A program made the translations under genes and the position numbers. Below are positions 37,813-49,492 of a stretch of DNA of 64,000 nt, piece by piece; position 1 is the stretch's first letter, and the number at the start of each line of letters is the position of its first letter. Source of the stretch: Numida meleagris (lineage: Eukaryota; Chordata; Aves; Galliformes; Numididae); the NCBI RefSeq assembly GCF_002078875.1, contig NC_034411.1, positions 4,677,180-4,741,179 of the forward strand, read 5' to 3'. The notes under the pieces are model-generated. The model did not search any database and had not been told where the DNA came from. It worked only from the letters and a program-made list of their open reading frames with translations.

Positions 37813-37870
37813 GAGAAAAAGAAGGGAGAAGAAAGAGATGTTTGTTTCCTGTCTGTCTGTCTTTCTGTCT
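37813..37870 (+). repeat. Purine tract followed by (CTGT)n repeat
   Basis: Twenty-six purines in a row (37813-37838) are followed, after a short T-rich link, by CTGT units (37849-37870) with one CTTT variant. The neighbouring purine and pyrimidine tracts are mirror-like in composition. No function is evident. Confidence 0.8.
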
Positions 37871-40001
37871 TTTGCTTGCTCCTGTGGACAGCAAACTTGG
37901 ATTGAGGTTTAGATGACCAAACTTAGATTAGTCTTCATGGTACTTCATAGGAATGCTTTAGCCAAGATTGCCTGCAAAGTTAAACCACAGCAGTAGCACG
38001 AGTCACCACATTTTTTTTACTGGCTACTTGTAATCCCCATCAATGGGCACCAACCAGGAGGAATAAACCTAACACCTTTATTTAGTAAACTCATAACTAT
38101 TTCTTGCCCAATTTAGTCGAGGTATTTTTGGAGGGATTAAAACAGTTTTCCAATTCTGAATTCTAAAATACACAGCAATTTATCTCTGGAGTACCCAAAC
38201 AGATGTGTATTAAGACAACTATGTTCTTAAGCACAGACACAAGAGTGCCTCCTTCCCTCCCTGTGTCACCAAGAGCTGCCTGTACACCCTCCTTCTCCAC
38301 AGCTTCCTCATTTTCCATTTCCTTTTTCCTGGCTAGCAGGTGGCAGAGATGGTCTTGTGTGCCCTGGCTGACTTTGTGCGTGCTGCTTTGTAAGGCTGCA
38401 GTGCTTTTTGCAGGCGTCTAGGCCTCTGTAGTCCACACAGGCTCACTGATTTGTTGCCAAATGTACAACTAAATACCTTTAATCTCTGTATCTCTGAAGT
38501 TGCTTAACAAGTTGGAAAGTTATTACGGAGAAACATGATCACAGCAACCCCTTTCCCTTGAAATCCAGTTCAAAAGGAAGACCGGAGTGTCTTTTCCTGC
38601 ACTTAAAATGAACAGGGCTTCATGTTTCAGTCATCTTCTTGTCTGCCCGGGTAGACCGGGAGGTCTTGGGGATGCATCTTGGTGGATATTCCCCTAGACC
38701 TGCAATTATCACCTGTCTTTCAGGCTATACTAACCGTGTTGTAGTGAGCCCTGTGTCCTCTGTGTCTTGGGAATGGTGGTGGTGGATTTTGCACCCTGTT
38801 GGCATCTCCTCCAGAGACCTTGGTGTTAAAAACTGATGCCCTGAGTAGTTCTCATGGCCATTAGGCCATAGGAGACTCATGAGCTTGGGCTCCTGACTTA
38901 ATGCTGTTTTAGATGCTGTAGGGTGAGCGAAGGTATCTGTGTGGGACAGAGACTGATGGAAACTGATATCCCTCTACTAGCAGCACTAGGAACTAGGATG
39001 GGCTAGGTGTCTAAAATGGCAAAGACACCTCTGTTTAAGCAACTGAATTATTTCACCATTCCCTTTTTCTTGATGCCAAAGATTACACTGGCAATAGCTT
39101 GCCTGCACCGTGATCTAATACTTCTCTATCAATCAGAACACCTTTTGCTACTGTTCTGCAAAGTATTATAGCTCCCTCAGCATTAAATTTAGCACCTTGA
39201 TTTTAGTGTCATGGATAACTGTGCTATGTGGATTCTCTTTTTTCTACTCTTTTTGATCCTGGTTGCAGCTGAACTTCTGAATGTAAAGGCTTGTTTCAGC
39301 TGGGACTGAAGTTGATGGCCCAGTCTGTGCCAAGCGTTGAGTGGTGCACTTGCTTCCACAATGAATGAAATGAAGAAGGCTGTTTCTTAAGCCTGGCTTT
39401 CATTTCTTGATACAAGTATTTTCAGGAGCATTATGAAGAACGGTTCTTCTTGGCTCTGGAGGAGCATTAGCGAGTATCTGCCAGTTCTTACTTAAGAGTA
39501 GGTTTAGAGGACAGGGCTTTCAAAGTCTGCTGGAATGAAGAGTTCAAGAAAGCACAAAAAAACACCCACAAAAACAAAGGAAGCCCAACCAAACAAACCC
39601 TACAGATTTTGCATTATTTATAGTTTTTAGTTGCACAACTAAGAGCATGGTTGATGTTTATTCATATGATTTCTTGATATAGTTATCACAAATGAAAGTA
39701 AACTGTGTTATTAAACTTGTAATAAATTCTTTGTGTGTGCAGGAAAATGAAATTTAAAAAGCTTAATGCTGTGAAGTTCATGATCTATCCTCATGGTTTC
39801 CAGGCTCTTTCATCTTGTCATTCATCAACATTTCTCATTTCTCTACAATGTTTTGTAATTGAAAAGGGAATATGGGATGCAGCATTGGCTGTGGCCTCGG
39901 TTTATAGTCCTGTTCATGCATTAGAATTTCCATTTCCCTTTCTCAGAGCAAAGTTCATCAGATGTTTTCTGTATTCATTTAGGGAAATTTCTGATCCTTA
40001 C

Positions 40002-40235
40002 TATACCAGATTGTTTCCTCTGATATCCTAAAACTTCATTGTCTTCTCTCCACACGTATTCCTGAGGTGAATCTGTATTTTTATATTTGTTTTCGAACAG
40101 CTGTGTCAATTCGTGTTTCTCAAGACCTTGCAGCTTTTCCTTCAAGCTTTCTTGACTTTTGTAGTCAGGCCAACTTTTCTCAAAGTAGTTAAGGAATGAT
40201 TTACTTTCTTTTGCTTTAAAATTAGTTTCATTCTT
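40002..40235 (-). other. Antisense exon-like open segment (unrecognised)
   Basis: On the - strand a pyrimidine-rich tract ending in CCACTCTCAG (AG at 40237-40236) precedes an open stretch of exactly 78 codons. It is followed by GTAAGG (40001-39996), a good donor. Both ends are in phase 0. The predicted peptide is hydrophilic and Lys/Glu/Gln-rich, with segments SFLNYFEKSWPDYKSQESLK and LQGLEKHELTQLFENKYKN. The latter could form a helix. The Lys/Glu bias may simply reflect a purine-rich strand, and frames of this length occur by chance in the window. I do not recognise the family. It could be an exon of an antisense transcript, a relic, or chance. Confidence 0.22.
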
Positions 40236-41159
40236 CTGAGAGTGGAAAAAAAGATGGAAGGAATAAAGCATAGGAAAATTGACAATATTATAGAAAACCC
40301 TGAATGTAAAACAGCTGCACCGTGTTCATAAGTTATGGGAAGTTTTGGCTTTATGAATTGACTCCTTTACCAGACTTTGAAGCTGATGTATTACTGCTGA
40401 GAAGTACTGATTGAGACTGTAAAAATCTGAGGTCTTAGAACTGTACTGCCATAAAATAGGTGGTTATGAACAAGCTTATGAATTTACCTATTTTTTTTTC
40501 TCCCTGAGGCATTTATAGATAACTGTATGTCTTCTCATTTCTCTGGGTAGTTCTATCTGTCAAGTAGCCCAGGGACTGAAATACTTGATTTGTTTGCTGC
40601 ATGATGTATATAATATCTAGTTTGTACAAATGGGCTTGTCAGTTTAGCAGAAATGGATCTAAGATCATCAATTTTATTCCCTCCCATCTGTTAACCCAGC
40701 TCCGTTGTTTACCATGTGGTGTCTAGGAAATACAAATGTAAGAGAGCTGGAGCACTGCTAGAAATCTTATTTCGCATCAAATCAGAGTAACCTAATTCTC
40801 CTGCTGCACACAGGAAATTAAATCTTAAACCCCGGTATTCCCAATGATCGGCGCAGACACGTTTATCCGGGAGGCTTGGCTGTAAGCAGCGGTGAGGATG
40901 GGTCGGTTCCTCCCTCAGGTCGGCTTTTCATGGGATGTGCAGTGGGACACAGGGCTCCCACAGGGCTCCTTGCTGAGTGTCATCTGGTAAAGGTATCCGT
41001 AGGCACAAACTGCTCCTCTGGTGACTGCTTCTTTCCCCACAGTGTCGTGGGGGAAGCCTTTAACTGGAGTTCCTCGGTTCCACCTTCTCATTGTCTTCAT
41101 GGTTCTTAAATGCACTTGAATACTGTGTCGTGCTTCCAGTTTCTCCATCACTTGTGCTT

Positions 41160-41240
41160 CTTTGCAAATTTGGATCACGTCCCACCTCAGCCTTTTCCTT
41201 TCCAGACCAAAGAGCCCAATCCTTCCCAGTCCCTCCTCTG
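41160..41240 (-). mobile_element. CR1 LINE scrap (old)
   Basis: The reverse complement reads like the CR1 segment that encodes LGLFSLEKRRLRGD: here the frame gives IGLFGLERKRLRWDVI. DNA blocks such as GGGCTCTTTGGTCTGGAAAG and AAAAGGCTGAGGTGGGA support this. The similarity fades on both sides and the 3' tail is missing, so this is an ancient fragment. It lies within a 148-codon open frame (40915-41361, - strand) that otherwise has no recognisable content. Confidence 0.55.
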
Positions 41241-42010
41241 ATTGCTGTCTGGTTTTTAAATTATAGCTTTCTATGCAATCTAGTCGATCCACAGGACTTT
41301 GGCAACGTTTGCTGTCTGTGTTTTCTGGGAGATAAGCAGCAGTCAGACTAAACCTTTTCACCTAGGAGAATAAATGCCCTTGTAGAGCTATATCCTAGAG
41401 ATTTGTGAAGAATTAGAAACCAGTTTTAATGAAAATATTTAAGAGATTTTCTCATAGCACTTATGGATGGCGGAAACATAATGTAAGATTGAGGCTGAGC
41501 CGCTCCGTGTTTTCCTTAGTTTGTATTCAAGATCTTTCGTGGCACTAGATTATTTAAAAACAAACAACAACAAAACCCACCAAACTCACATTTATGGAAG
41601 TAGTTAGGTTTGGCATTCGACCCTCTGGCATCTCCATCGTTGCTTTGTTTTGCTTTACTTTGTTTTCTCCCCAGCCCTGGCCACGCAAGTGCTCTGTCCC
41701 TCGCATTATGGCATGCCCAGGAAAAGTAGGGAGCTTTCCCCCTGATGTTCTCCTGCAGCTTGTGCTGGGTATAGCAGCCCATTCCACCGCCTGCCTGGTG
41801 CACAGCGAGGTGTAGGCTTGGATGTGACACCACCAGCCCTGTTGTAGACGAACCTAAGCCTTTCTTCTGGACTGTTGTAATTCTTATAGCTAGTTGCTTT
41901 TTTTTTTTTTTCTCTCCAGGAAATCGCTTTTTCCTATCCTCCTCTTCTTGTAAAACCTATTTTTAAAATGTTTCACGTTGTGTTAAATTTGTCTTCGTTG
42001 CATCCCAGTG

Positions 42011-42550
42011 TGTTGTGGTTTAACCCGGCGGGTGGCTGAGCACCGCACAGTCCTTCGCTCACTCCTCCCTTCCCACTGTCATGGAGGAGAGAATCAGAAA
42101 GAGACACAATAGATCTCGTGGGTTGAGATATAACTATTTACTAAGGTAGAGAAAAGGGAAGGGATAATAGTTATGACAAATATATGTTTGTATGTATATA
42201 ACAAGCGATGCAGAAGCAATTGCTCACCACTCCCTGAGCAGTGGGAGGAAGAGAGATGAATTCCCACCCCCTTCAAAACTTTCCTTCTGCATCAAGCTAT
42301 ATGGTATGGAATATCCCTTTGGCCAGCTTAGGTCAGCTGTCCTAATTCTGTCCGTTCCCAGCTCCTTGGGACCCCTCTCTTGTCAGGACAGTAGGAGAAA
42401 CTGAGAACCCACAATGTCCTTGGCTTCTGTATAATGCTGCTCAGCAACAGCAGGAAACATCGGTGTGTTATCAATGCTGTTTTTCTCCTAAAATCAAAGT
42501 ATAGCATCATACCACACATTCTGAAGAAAATCAGCTGAAACTGGGATGCA
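42011..42550 (+). mobile_element. Endogenous retrovirus solo LTR (bird family)
   Basis: It begins TGTTGTGGTTTAACCCGGC and ends near GAAACTGGGATGCA, about 540 bases. Blocks typical of a widespread bird LTR family are present: the opening GTGGTTTAACCC, the TCTCGTGGGTTGAGATA region, and GGTATGGAATATCCCTTTGG. I associate this family with ERVL-like bird elements, but the exact name is uncertain. A CAGTG occurs at 42006-42010 and again at 42549-42553, a possible 5-base target duplication overlapping the terminal CA. No internal retroviral sequence lies on either side. A diverged relative is at 53290-53584. Confidence 0.8.
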
Positions 42551-43494
42551 GTGACAGGCAGATGGTGACGGGGTGGGCTGGATGGACGCTGGGTTCCCCA
42601 GGTCAGCACCTTCTAAATGGAAGCGTCTTCTGGTCTTAGGAACTCCGTGTTTGTGTGTTAATTCTGGCAATAACATTTGAGCTGAGCAGATTAACAGGCA
42701 TACTTGTAACTCTGTGTATCCAATCCTTTTTAAAAATTGTCTTAACTCTCTTTCTGTCGTAATAAACTATCTCGTGTTTGTCTCTGTTTACTGTCTTGCT
42801 GTGTACTTATTCCCCCTTCACAGTCCTTTTCTTTCTCAGTGACTTCTTCCTGTTTCTTGCCTTCCAAGTTATTTTAACCAGACTTCTAATTCTTTGTTTC
42901 TTTATAATCCAGCGATTCATACTTAATGTATTCTAAAACTTCTGCCAAATATGTATGTGCTCTTCCATTATCTGTGCTCCTTTCACTCTCACTGTTCGTC
43001 AGGCTTGAGCATGCTTGCATCCTCTCCTAGATATCGTGCTTTTCATTCTCTAGCTCCAAATACTGTCTCGCTCTGCTTGCCAGCTGCTCTGCTCCACTTC
43101 TCTGTAATCTCACAGAAGAACGGCTGTAGATTGGCTTTACACGCAAGCTCCTTCCTCTGATTTTTTGAGAAGAGCAGGGGCAGAGCACTGGGAAACAGCT
43201 CAGGCCTTGGGTTTCTTACGAGGTGTTACTGGTGCCCTGAAGGGAAAATCTTGCTCAGTATCTCCCTGTGTCTGCAAGGTGAAGCTTTTCCCAAAGCATT
43301 CTGACGTTGCAAAGTAAGAACTGCTTTTCCATAGGGACTTATTTTATGTGTGGACATGAAGGTTGTCTCTAGATGCTTTGCATAAAAGTAAAACAAACGT
43401 GAGAAGTTGTTTTTTCAGGCTCCAGAGGTTTCACGTTTCTACAGTACCAAAGAGAGAATACCATTCCTTTGTTTCAAGATAAGATAGAAATTAC

Positions 43495-43620
43495 CCACAG
43501 ATCTAGATTTACATATTTTTGTTTTAAAGTTGCTTCTCTTCCGTTTCCTCTCAATTTCCTTTCAATGTCGTCTCGTAACTTTTCATTCATGAAAATGAAC
43601 CTGGCAGCTTTTTGGAGCCA
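43495..43620 (-). other. Antisense exon-like open segment (unrecognised)
   Basis: On the - strand, CATCTCCTTCTGTATCAG precedes a 126-base open stretch (42 codons) that ends at CTGTGG before GTAATT (43494-43489). Read in phase 0 it gives WLQKAARFIFMNEKLRDDIE and then RKLRGNGREATLKQKYVNLD, a basic and acidic composition suggesting a helix. It lies about 3.3 kb upstream, in antisense direction, of the similar segment at 40002-40235, and both are phase 0-0. No family is recognised and chance is quite possible. Confidence 0.15.
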
Positions 43621-45817
43621 CTGATACAGAAGGAGATGCTTGGTGGCACTCAGCAGCAATGGTGCAACTGATAGTAATTTTATCGTCCTGAAAAACTATT
43701 GAAAGGGAACTGGGGAGCATCTGAAGTTCCCTATTAAAGTTTGCTCTTTGAAGAAGGTGTGCGTGTATCAGCTCTGGAAGTGGCGCAGGTTGTGCTGCTT
43801 TGTGGTGCCTCTCTCCAGTGAGTTCTGGAAGGCAAAAAAAAAAAGAAGAAACCCCAAGGTAGGCTTTGTTACACTGCTGTACGGTTGGCTGTTACCGCAG
43901 TACTCAGAAGCACAGTTCTCACTTTACACCAGTTTTTACTCATCAGCTGAGAAATGAGTTAATAGTAGGGGATGCCTAAAATCGTATTCCTTGTTGGGCT
44001 TCAGCCTACTGTTGCTCTGATAGATCTTTCCTGGCTTAGCTCTTCGTCTTTTGGAAGGCAGTTTGTTTTGCTGCGTTTGCCGTTAGTTGATCAGGAAACG
44101 CAGCCGTTTTTAAAGGTCCAAAAATTAAAGAAAAGTAATACATCGAGACGGGAAGGAAGGAGGATGAAATCTATTTCTTCTCTTTGACTTAGCTTTCTAC
44201 TTCAGTGGTAAATTGCAGTAACAATGTAAAAGTAGGGCAGCACTAGAAAGCAGGAGAACTAATTGGTGAAAATCATTATTTTTTAAAATAACTCCGTCCA
44301 AGTACAATTCTGGATGGGAATGGCATCTGGCTTCACAGTGGTGATGCAAACGCCGCAAACCTAATAGTAAATTACAAGACTTCTCTGATGGACTTAATCC
44401 CTTCTCTGTCAAGTGATGCGGCATATATTTGCATTAGAGTATTCTGTTGTTAAAGCAATTGTGTGCTTAGCAAATTTCTTGGTGAAATAGCAGCCTCTTA
44501 GGCAGCTTTGCAATTACGGATCAACAGTGACCATATTAAAAAATAATATGTGTTTTGTTACCTTTACTGGAGCAACAATACTCCAATATATCTTCTTGTC
44601 CAAAGCCGCATGAGAAATGCTTAATAACATAATTGTTGTACTCAAAAGAGAACTGTAGTGCCAGGTATAAATGAACAAAACTTTTACACTGTCTCTCGAG
44701 GGTATTACTGAATATTTGAGTCTTAATGTACTTGGAAAAATAATTCTTTGATTGAATTTCTATTTCTTTTTCTCTTTATTTGGAGAGATAACTTTATTCC
44801 GTGGTAAATACACAGTATTCTGTGTAAGTATGGATACAGCCTTTCCTGTTTTGAAGTGAGCTGTCTGGCTTTGGCACTTTAAATGCATGTTTTTATCTTC
44901 TGTGCACTTACAGAGAAAGGTTTGTGTTTTAAAGAAAAATGGTGAATTCTGAGGGGCATCAGATAACATCATTTGTTTCCTTTAAAAGAGAGAAGGAAAA
45001 AAGAATGGAACAAAGCCCCCAGTCTATAGGCATTGACTTTTTTCTTTCTGGTTCATATTTGGGAAAGGGGAGAAAAGCCACCCTGATACTTCATAGTCAG
45101 ATATACTGATACACTGAAGATGTCTTGAAGCAGAATGAGAGGTTGTCTGTGTTTCCAGCCCATTTCTGCCACTCTTCTGAACTAAATATGTGAAAATGGC
45201 CCAAAACGTTGAGTCTCTGACACATGCTTTAAAAGCCTCAAACCTAGAGGCCTGTTCTTATTTCATTAATTTTCCCTTAAATAGCAATGCCTAATTATGA
45301 GATGTATTAGAGCTTTACATAAAAGGGGAAAAATCTGATGGGAACAAATCAAATGTTCTTTTCACTTCACAGGCCTTGTAGGGGCTACTTTTGCACTGGA
45401 ATAACAATAATGACAATTAAAACAAAACAAAAGGCTCTAATTTCAGGGATCCTTTCTAACCACAGGAGCTGGGCAAATTGGAGTTGAAAGGACCTTTCCA
45501 ATTAATGTGTCGTCTTCTGCTCATGTGTGGGACAATACGCTGAATAGCCAATTAATTACAGTTGTTTCAGCCTGTACGGCTGTAGGTCAGATCATAGGCA
45601 TGGCTTATGCCTCTTGGTACTTTTTTTCTCCTCTAATTGCATAATGAGAAAATAAGTGCTCCAGTGACAGTGGGAGAAGCTGGGGAGGTGGCTGATATCC
45701 GAGTGTACAGCTGCAGCACGGCGCTCATCTGGGGAGGGACACCGAGGCTTCGCGGCCTTGTCTCCCTCCTGGATGGCGGCTGGAGAAGGAAGGGGGGCAC
45801 GGAGATAATTTGCTTTT

Positions 45818-45831
45818 AAAAAAAAAAAAAA
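45818..45831 (+). repeat. A homopolymer (14)
   Basis: A run of 14 A follows TGCTTTT. I find no retroelement body upstream, so it is listed only as a simple repeat. Confidence 0.9.
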
Positions 45832-46894
45832 TCAATTTATGACCACTTAATATTTTTGGGCTTTTCTTTTTTCTGTTAACTTCGTGTTGCTTGGATGGAG
45901 GTGGCTGCCATAGTGCCCCATTTGTAACCTCAAGAATAGGTGAGCGCTGATAAGATTCAGGGAAGGATCCCGACTCCTTTTTGAGGTACGGGGTTTACTT
46001 TGACCCATTTCATCTTGACCTTGTATGCAGAACTTAAAATAATGTGAATGAAGGCAATAAAGAGAGTAGGTTGAATAGTCAAAAAACTTTGTGTCTTCTT
46101 AACACTCTTTCAGAACCTGTGGTCATCCCAAATGGTGCAGGAGCCCCCAAACAAAGCCTGTTAATCCTTAAGTCCTTACTGCCTGCCCTGCCTGGCCCAC
46201 AGGCTGTCTCAGGAGACTCCCTTGGCTTTTCCCTTCTTGCAGTGTGGCTGTCTGCAAGGTCAGCGCTTTGTTCTGCTGGATGCTGACTGCACTGTTCACT
46301 TGGCTATAAACTGCATTTTGCACCCACAGAGCTGAAATCTGTGCACCTTATGCACTTCCAGCTTTGAGCAGCTAAAAAGTGGGTTCGAAAAAATGCAGTT
46401 CTGAGATCAAATTTTTGTGGTTTTTTTTTCCGAACTTTATCTAGTGTATATTATTCTCCTTTACCCTTCCAACTTTGAGGAAAGTGTGCAGTCAGTGACA
46501 GATGGCCGATTAGGTGGAAAATGTGTGCATGAGCCGTATTAATAGAAATGTATGTGGCTGAACCACATCAGTGCTAACCTCACTTGTTGTGATCCTGAGA
46601 GAGGCTGATAATGCTCATTATGAAACGCTGCAGTGACAAATGAGCCATTGGGTTTTTATAGTCAACATTTTCATTAAACGCTGCTTGTTGCGGGGCATTT
46701 TTGCCTCAGAAATCCAGGTGCTATAGTGGTTCTTTGTAGTCAGCCACCTGAAAATGCTGTTCTTGGGGCTGGTGGAGATCAGCAAACATCTATGTAGATG
46801 CAACACTTTAATACTCAGGATATCAATATACGCTTCTAATTAGCTCAGTGTAAGGTGCAGTGGCAGGCTGTTCCCTCAAGGGCTTTGTTTAGGA

Positions 46895-47168
46895 GACAGA
46901 GACAGGAGAAGTAGGGCAAGGGGTAATGGCCAAGTTGCACCAGGGGAGGCTCAGGTTGGGTGTTAAGAACAATTCCTTCTGAGAAAGAGCAGTGAGGCAG
47001 TGGCACAGGCTGCCCAGGGAGTGGTGGGGTCACCGTCCTTGGAGGTGTTGCAGAGCCGTGGGGATGTGGCACTGAGGGATGTGGTCAGTGGGCATGATGG
47101 GGTGGGTGGGAGTTGGACTTTGTGATCACAGAGGTCTTTTCTGTACTTAATGTTTCCATGATTCTAAG
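46895..47168 (+). mobile_element. CR1 LINE, 3' end (diverged)
   Basis: This copy includes GGGCAAGGGGTAATGG, CACAGGCTGCCCAGGGAGT, TCCTTGGAGGTG and the tail TTGGACTTTGTGATCACAGA ... TTCCATGATTCTAAG. The order is that of the CR1 3' end. It is 5'-truncated and diverged, with no coding capacity. Another CR1 in the same direction begins 170 bases further on. Confidence 0.85.
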
Positions 47169-47337
47169 TCTTCTCCTTCATTGCAGTGCCAGGGTAAAGG
47201 ACTTGCTAGGGCGTGGGCTGAGAGCAGGTTCTGTGGTTGAACCAGAAGAAAAATGGTTGTTGGGAGATGCTTTTCCTCTTGACTTTGTCCAGTGAGTGGG
47301 GCAAGGTTAGGGGGCAGTGAAAAGTGAGCCCTTGTGA
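47169..47337 (+). other. Spacer between two CR1 copies
   Basis: About 170 bases of GC-moderate sequence lie between two CR1 copies of the same direction. I cannot tell whether it is original intron or a poorly conserved 5' part of the downstream CR1. Confidence 0.4.
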
Positions 47338-48140
47338 ACCAAATGAGGTTCATCAAAGCTAGGTGCAAGGTTTTGCACTTGAGTCAAGCTAATTCCAGAT
47401 ATGTATACAGACTAGGAGAAGAAATCCTTGAGAATAACCCTGCTGAAAAGCACTTAGGTGTCCTGGTTGATGAAAAATTGAACGTGAGCCAGCAGTGTGC
47501 ACTTGCAGCCTGGAAGGCCAATGGTATCCTGGGTTCTGTCAGAAGAGGGGTGGCAGCAGGGACAGGGAGGTCATTGTCCCTCTCTACTCTGCCCTCGTGA
47601 GGCCTCGTCTAGAGTACTGTGTCCAGGTCTGGAGCCTCCAACACAGGGAAGATGCGGAGCTGTTGGAGAGTGTCCAGAGGAGGGCCACAAAGATGATCCA
47701 AGGGCTGGAGCACCTCTCCTATGAAGACAGGCTGAAGGAACTGGGCTTATTCAGCTTGGAAAGGAGAAGGCTGCGGGAACAAGTCATTGCAGCCTTCCAA
47801 AATTTAAAGGGAGTTTATAAACACGAAGGAAATCAACTTCCTACACAGGTAGATAGTGATAGGACAAGGGGAAATGGTTTTAAACTGAAGGAAGGGAGGT
47901 TTAGATTGGATGTCAGGGGGAAGTTTTTTACTGAGACAGTGGCGATGCCCTGGCACTGCTGTCCGGTGAGGTTGTGGATGCCCAGTCCCTGGAGATGTTT
48001 AAGGCCAGGTTGGATGGGGCCCTAGGCAATCTGATCTAGTACTTGATCTAGCAGTTGGCAACCCTGCCTCTGTGGCAGGGGGGTTGGAACTTGATGATCC
48101 TGGGTGTCTCTTCCAACCGAAGCCATTCCATGATTCTGTG
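47338..48140 (+). mobile_element. CR1 LINE, 3' part with end of reverse-transcriptase frame
   Basis: This is the longest CR1 in the window, about 800 bases. It starts AATGAGGTTCATCAAAGCTA and runs into the tail TTCCAACCGAAGCCATTCCA. An open frame of 176 codons (47495-48025) retains the C-terminal end of CR1 ORF2: [33 protein letters not shown] and [18 protein letters not shown] are clear. The catalytic core of the reverse transcriptase and the endonuclease are not present, because the element is 5'-truncated, so it cannot move by itself. The long surviving frame suggests it is younger than most of its neighbours. Confidence 0.95.
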
Positions 48141-49475
48141 ACAGCTGTGCACTCCTCTAGCATGCTTTGCAGACCACTGGAAGGCATATAGGGAAGGGGA
48201 TATTTAAAGCCGCTCGATCAGTAGCTGTAGCAAAAAGGTGGTTTGCCAGATGTTGGTTACTGTGGTGCTGGTGGAGGTCTTGCGGTCGCTTCTGGACAGT
48301 TTTAGTTCCTTTTGTTTAGTATGTGAGGAGCTGTTAATCTGATGGAAGAGTCTGGAAATTCCCAGGTCCTAAACAATATTCTCTTTTCTGCCCATCATGG
48401 AAAGGTGGGGTAAAGAGCTCAGGAGCGGTTCTACCTCTGTAAAATCATATTGCCACAAATGAAGAGCTTCTCAAATACCAAATAAATAGGTATGTATCGA
48501 TGTCATCCACTGTTAAGCTAATAAAAGATGGCTGCTGCTTAAAACCCATTTCATTTTCTTGTATCTGCACCTTCTAAATAGCTCTGGTTTCAATTTATTT
48601 TGTTGACTTCAAGAAAAAATTGTTTATTTGGACATTAAAAATTGAATTGTCAGTTCCATTATCTTCCTCCTGCACTTCAATTTCAGACTTATCTGCATCA
48701 ATGAGAAAATGTTGCGGGAGATTCTTTTATTTTTTTTTAATTGAAAAAGATCTATTATTTCTTGCAAAACCTATGAAGAAAGTTGCACAGTTATTAATAA
48801 TCTGGCATTTCCCCAGCGTATGGTTTTTGCTTGCTTTGAGTATTTGCAATTAGAAGTCTCCATCTCAATGGGATAATTAAAAAATAATTTACCACTTGGA
48901 AGGAATGGGTCTCTTTGGGCAATCTGTGCTGCTATTGGTTAATTATTACTAATTTTTGGTTATTTGATACAGTTCTTCCTGACCTGACATCTGCATAATG
49001 TAGGGGCTAATGAGAACAGAAATTAAGCTTGATAGTCAGCGTATCCCCTGCTCAATTGGAGAGGGTAAGGTGGAAGGAGATTAAAAATAAATTGTTCAAG
49101 TAGGAGTTCAGCATTGCTGGAGATTTTATACTATGCACAGAATTTTGATAGAGATATATAGGTAGAGAGAGAGGCACAGAGGCAACTCCTCGCTTGCTTT
49201 TTGTTGTACCAGCTAAAACACGTGGCGTTGGAGGAGCTGCTGGGGAAGGAAATCAGTTTTATGGGGGGCGTGGGGCAGGCAGGTAGCCTGGAGGCAAGCA
49301 AGCAGAGTTTGGGGCCCAGAAGGTAAAACACAGAGAGCTGAGGTTCTGGTAGCCAAAGGGCACATCCTTCCTGCTGCCCAGGAGACAGAGGCACAATTCT
49401 GTTAGCATCTTTGAAAGGAGCTCTTCTGCCTAGAAACCGGTGCAAAACTTTCTGGTACTCAATTTATGCATTGTC

Positions 49476-49492
49476 ATTATTATTATTATTTT
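49476..49492 (+). repeat. (ATT)n microsatellite
   Basis: Five ATT units in a row after CATTGTC. It is a simple repeat. Confidence 0.85.

Larger units (their letters stand above)
37776..42010 (+). other. MACROD2: MACROD2 intron, mostly unique
   Basis: About 4.2 kb after the hAT remnant. It holds a purine tract joined to a CTGT repeat (37813-37870), an antisense exon-like segment (40002-40235) and a CR1 scrap (41160-41240), all listed separately. A long T tract ending in TCTCTCCAG at 41919 forms a strong but orphan acceptor on the + strand. A/C-rich tracts lie at 39547-39600 and 41557-41590. No further gene is recognised. Confidence 0.55.
42551..46894 (+). other. MACROD2: MACROD2 intron, mostly unique
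   Basis: About 4.3 kb with no recognised gene. It holds an ATTTGCAT octamer at 44427, an antisense exon-like segment at 43495-43620 (listed separately) and a 14-base A run at 45818-45831. AT-rich, complex, repeat-free stretches around 45230-45640 and 46490-46690 (with motifs such as CCAATTAATTACAG) look like conserved non-coding DNA, but this cannot be tested from one sequence. Confidence 0.5.

Noticed and set aside
40915..41361. 148-codon frame on the - strand as a gene
   Set aside because: Its only recognisable part is a short CR1-derived segment. The rest is unlike any known protein.
47495..48025. 176-codon frame as a host gene
   Set aside because: It is the C-terminal end of the CR1 reverse-transcriptase polyprotein inside a LINE fragment.
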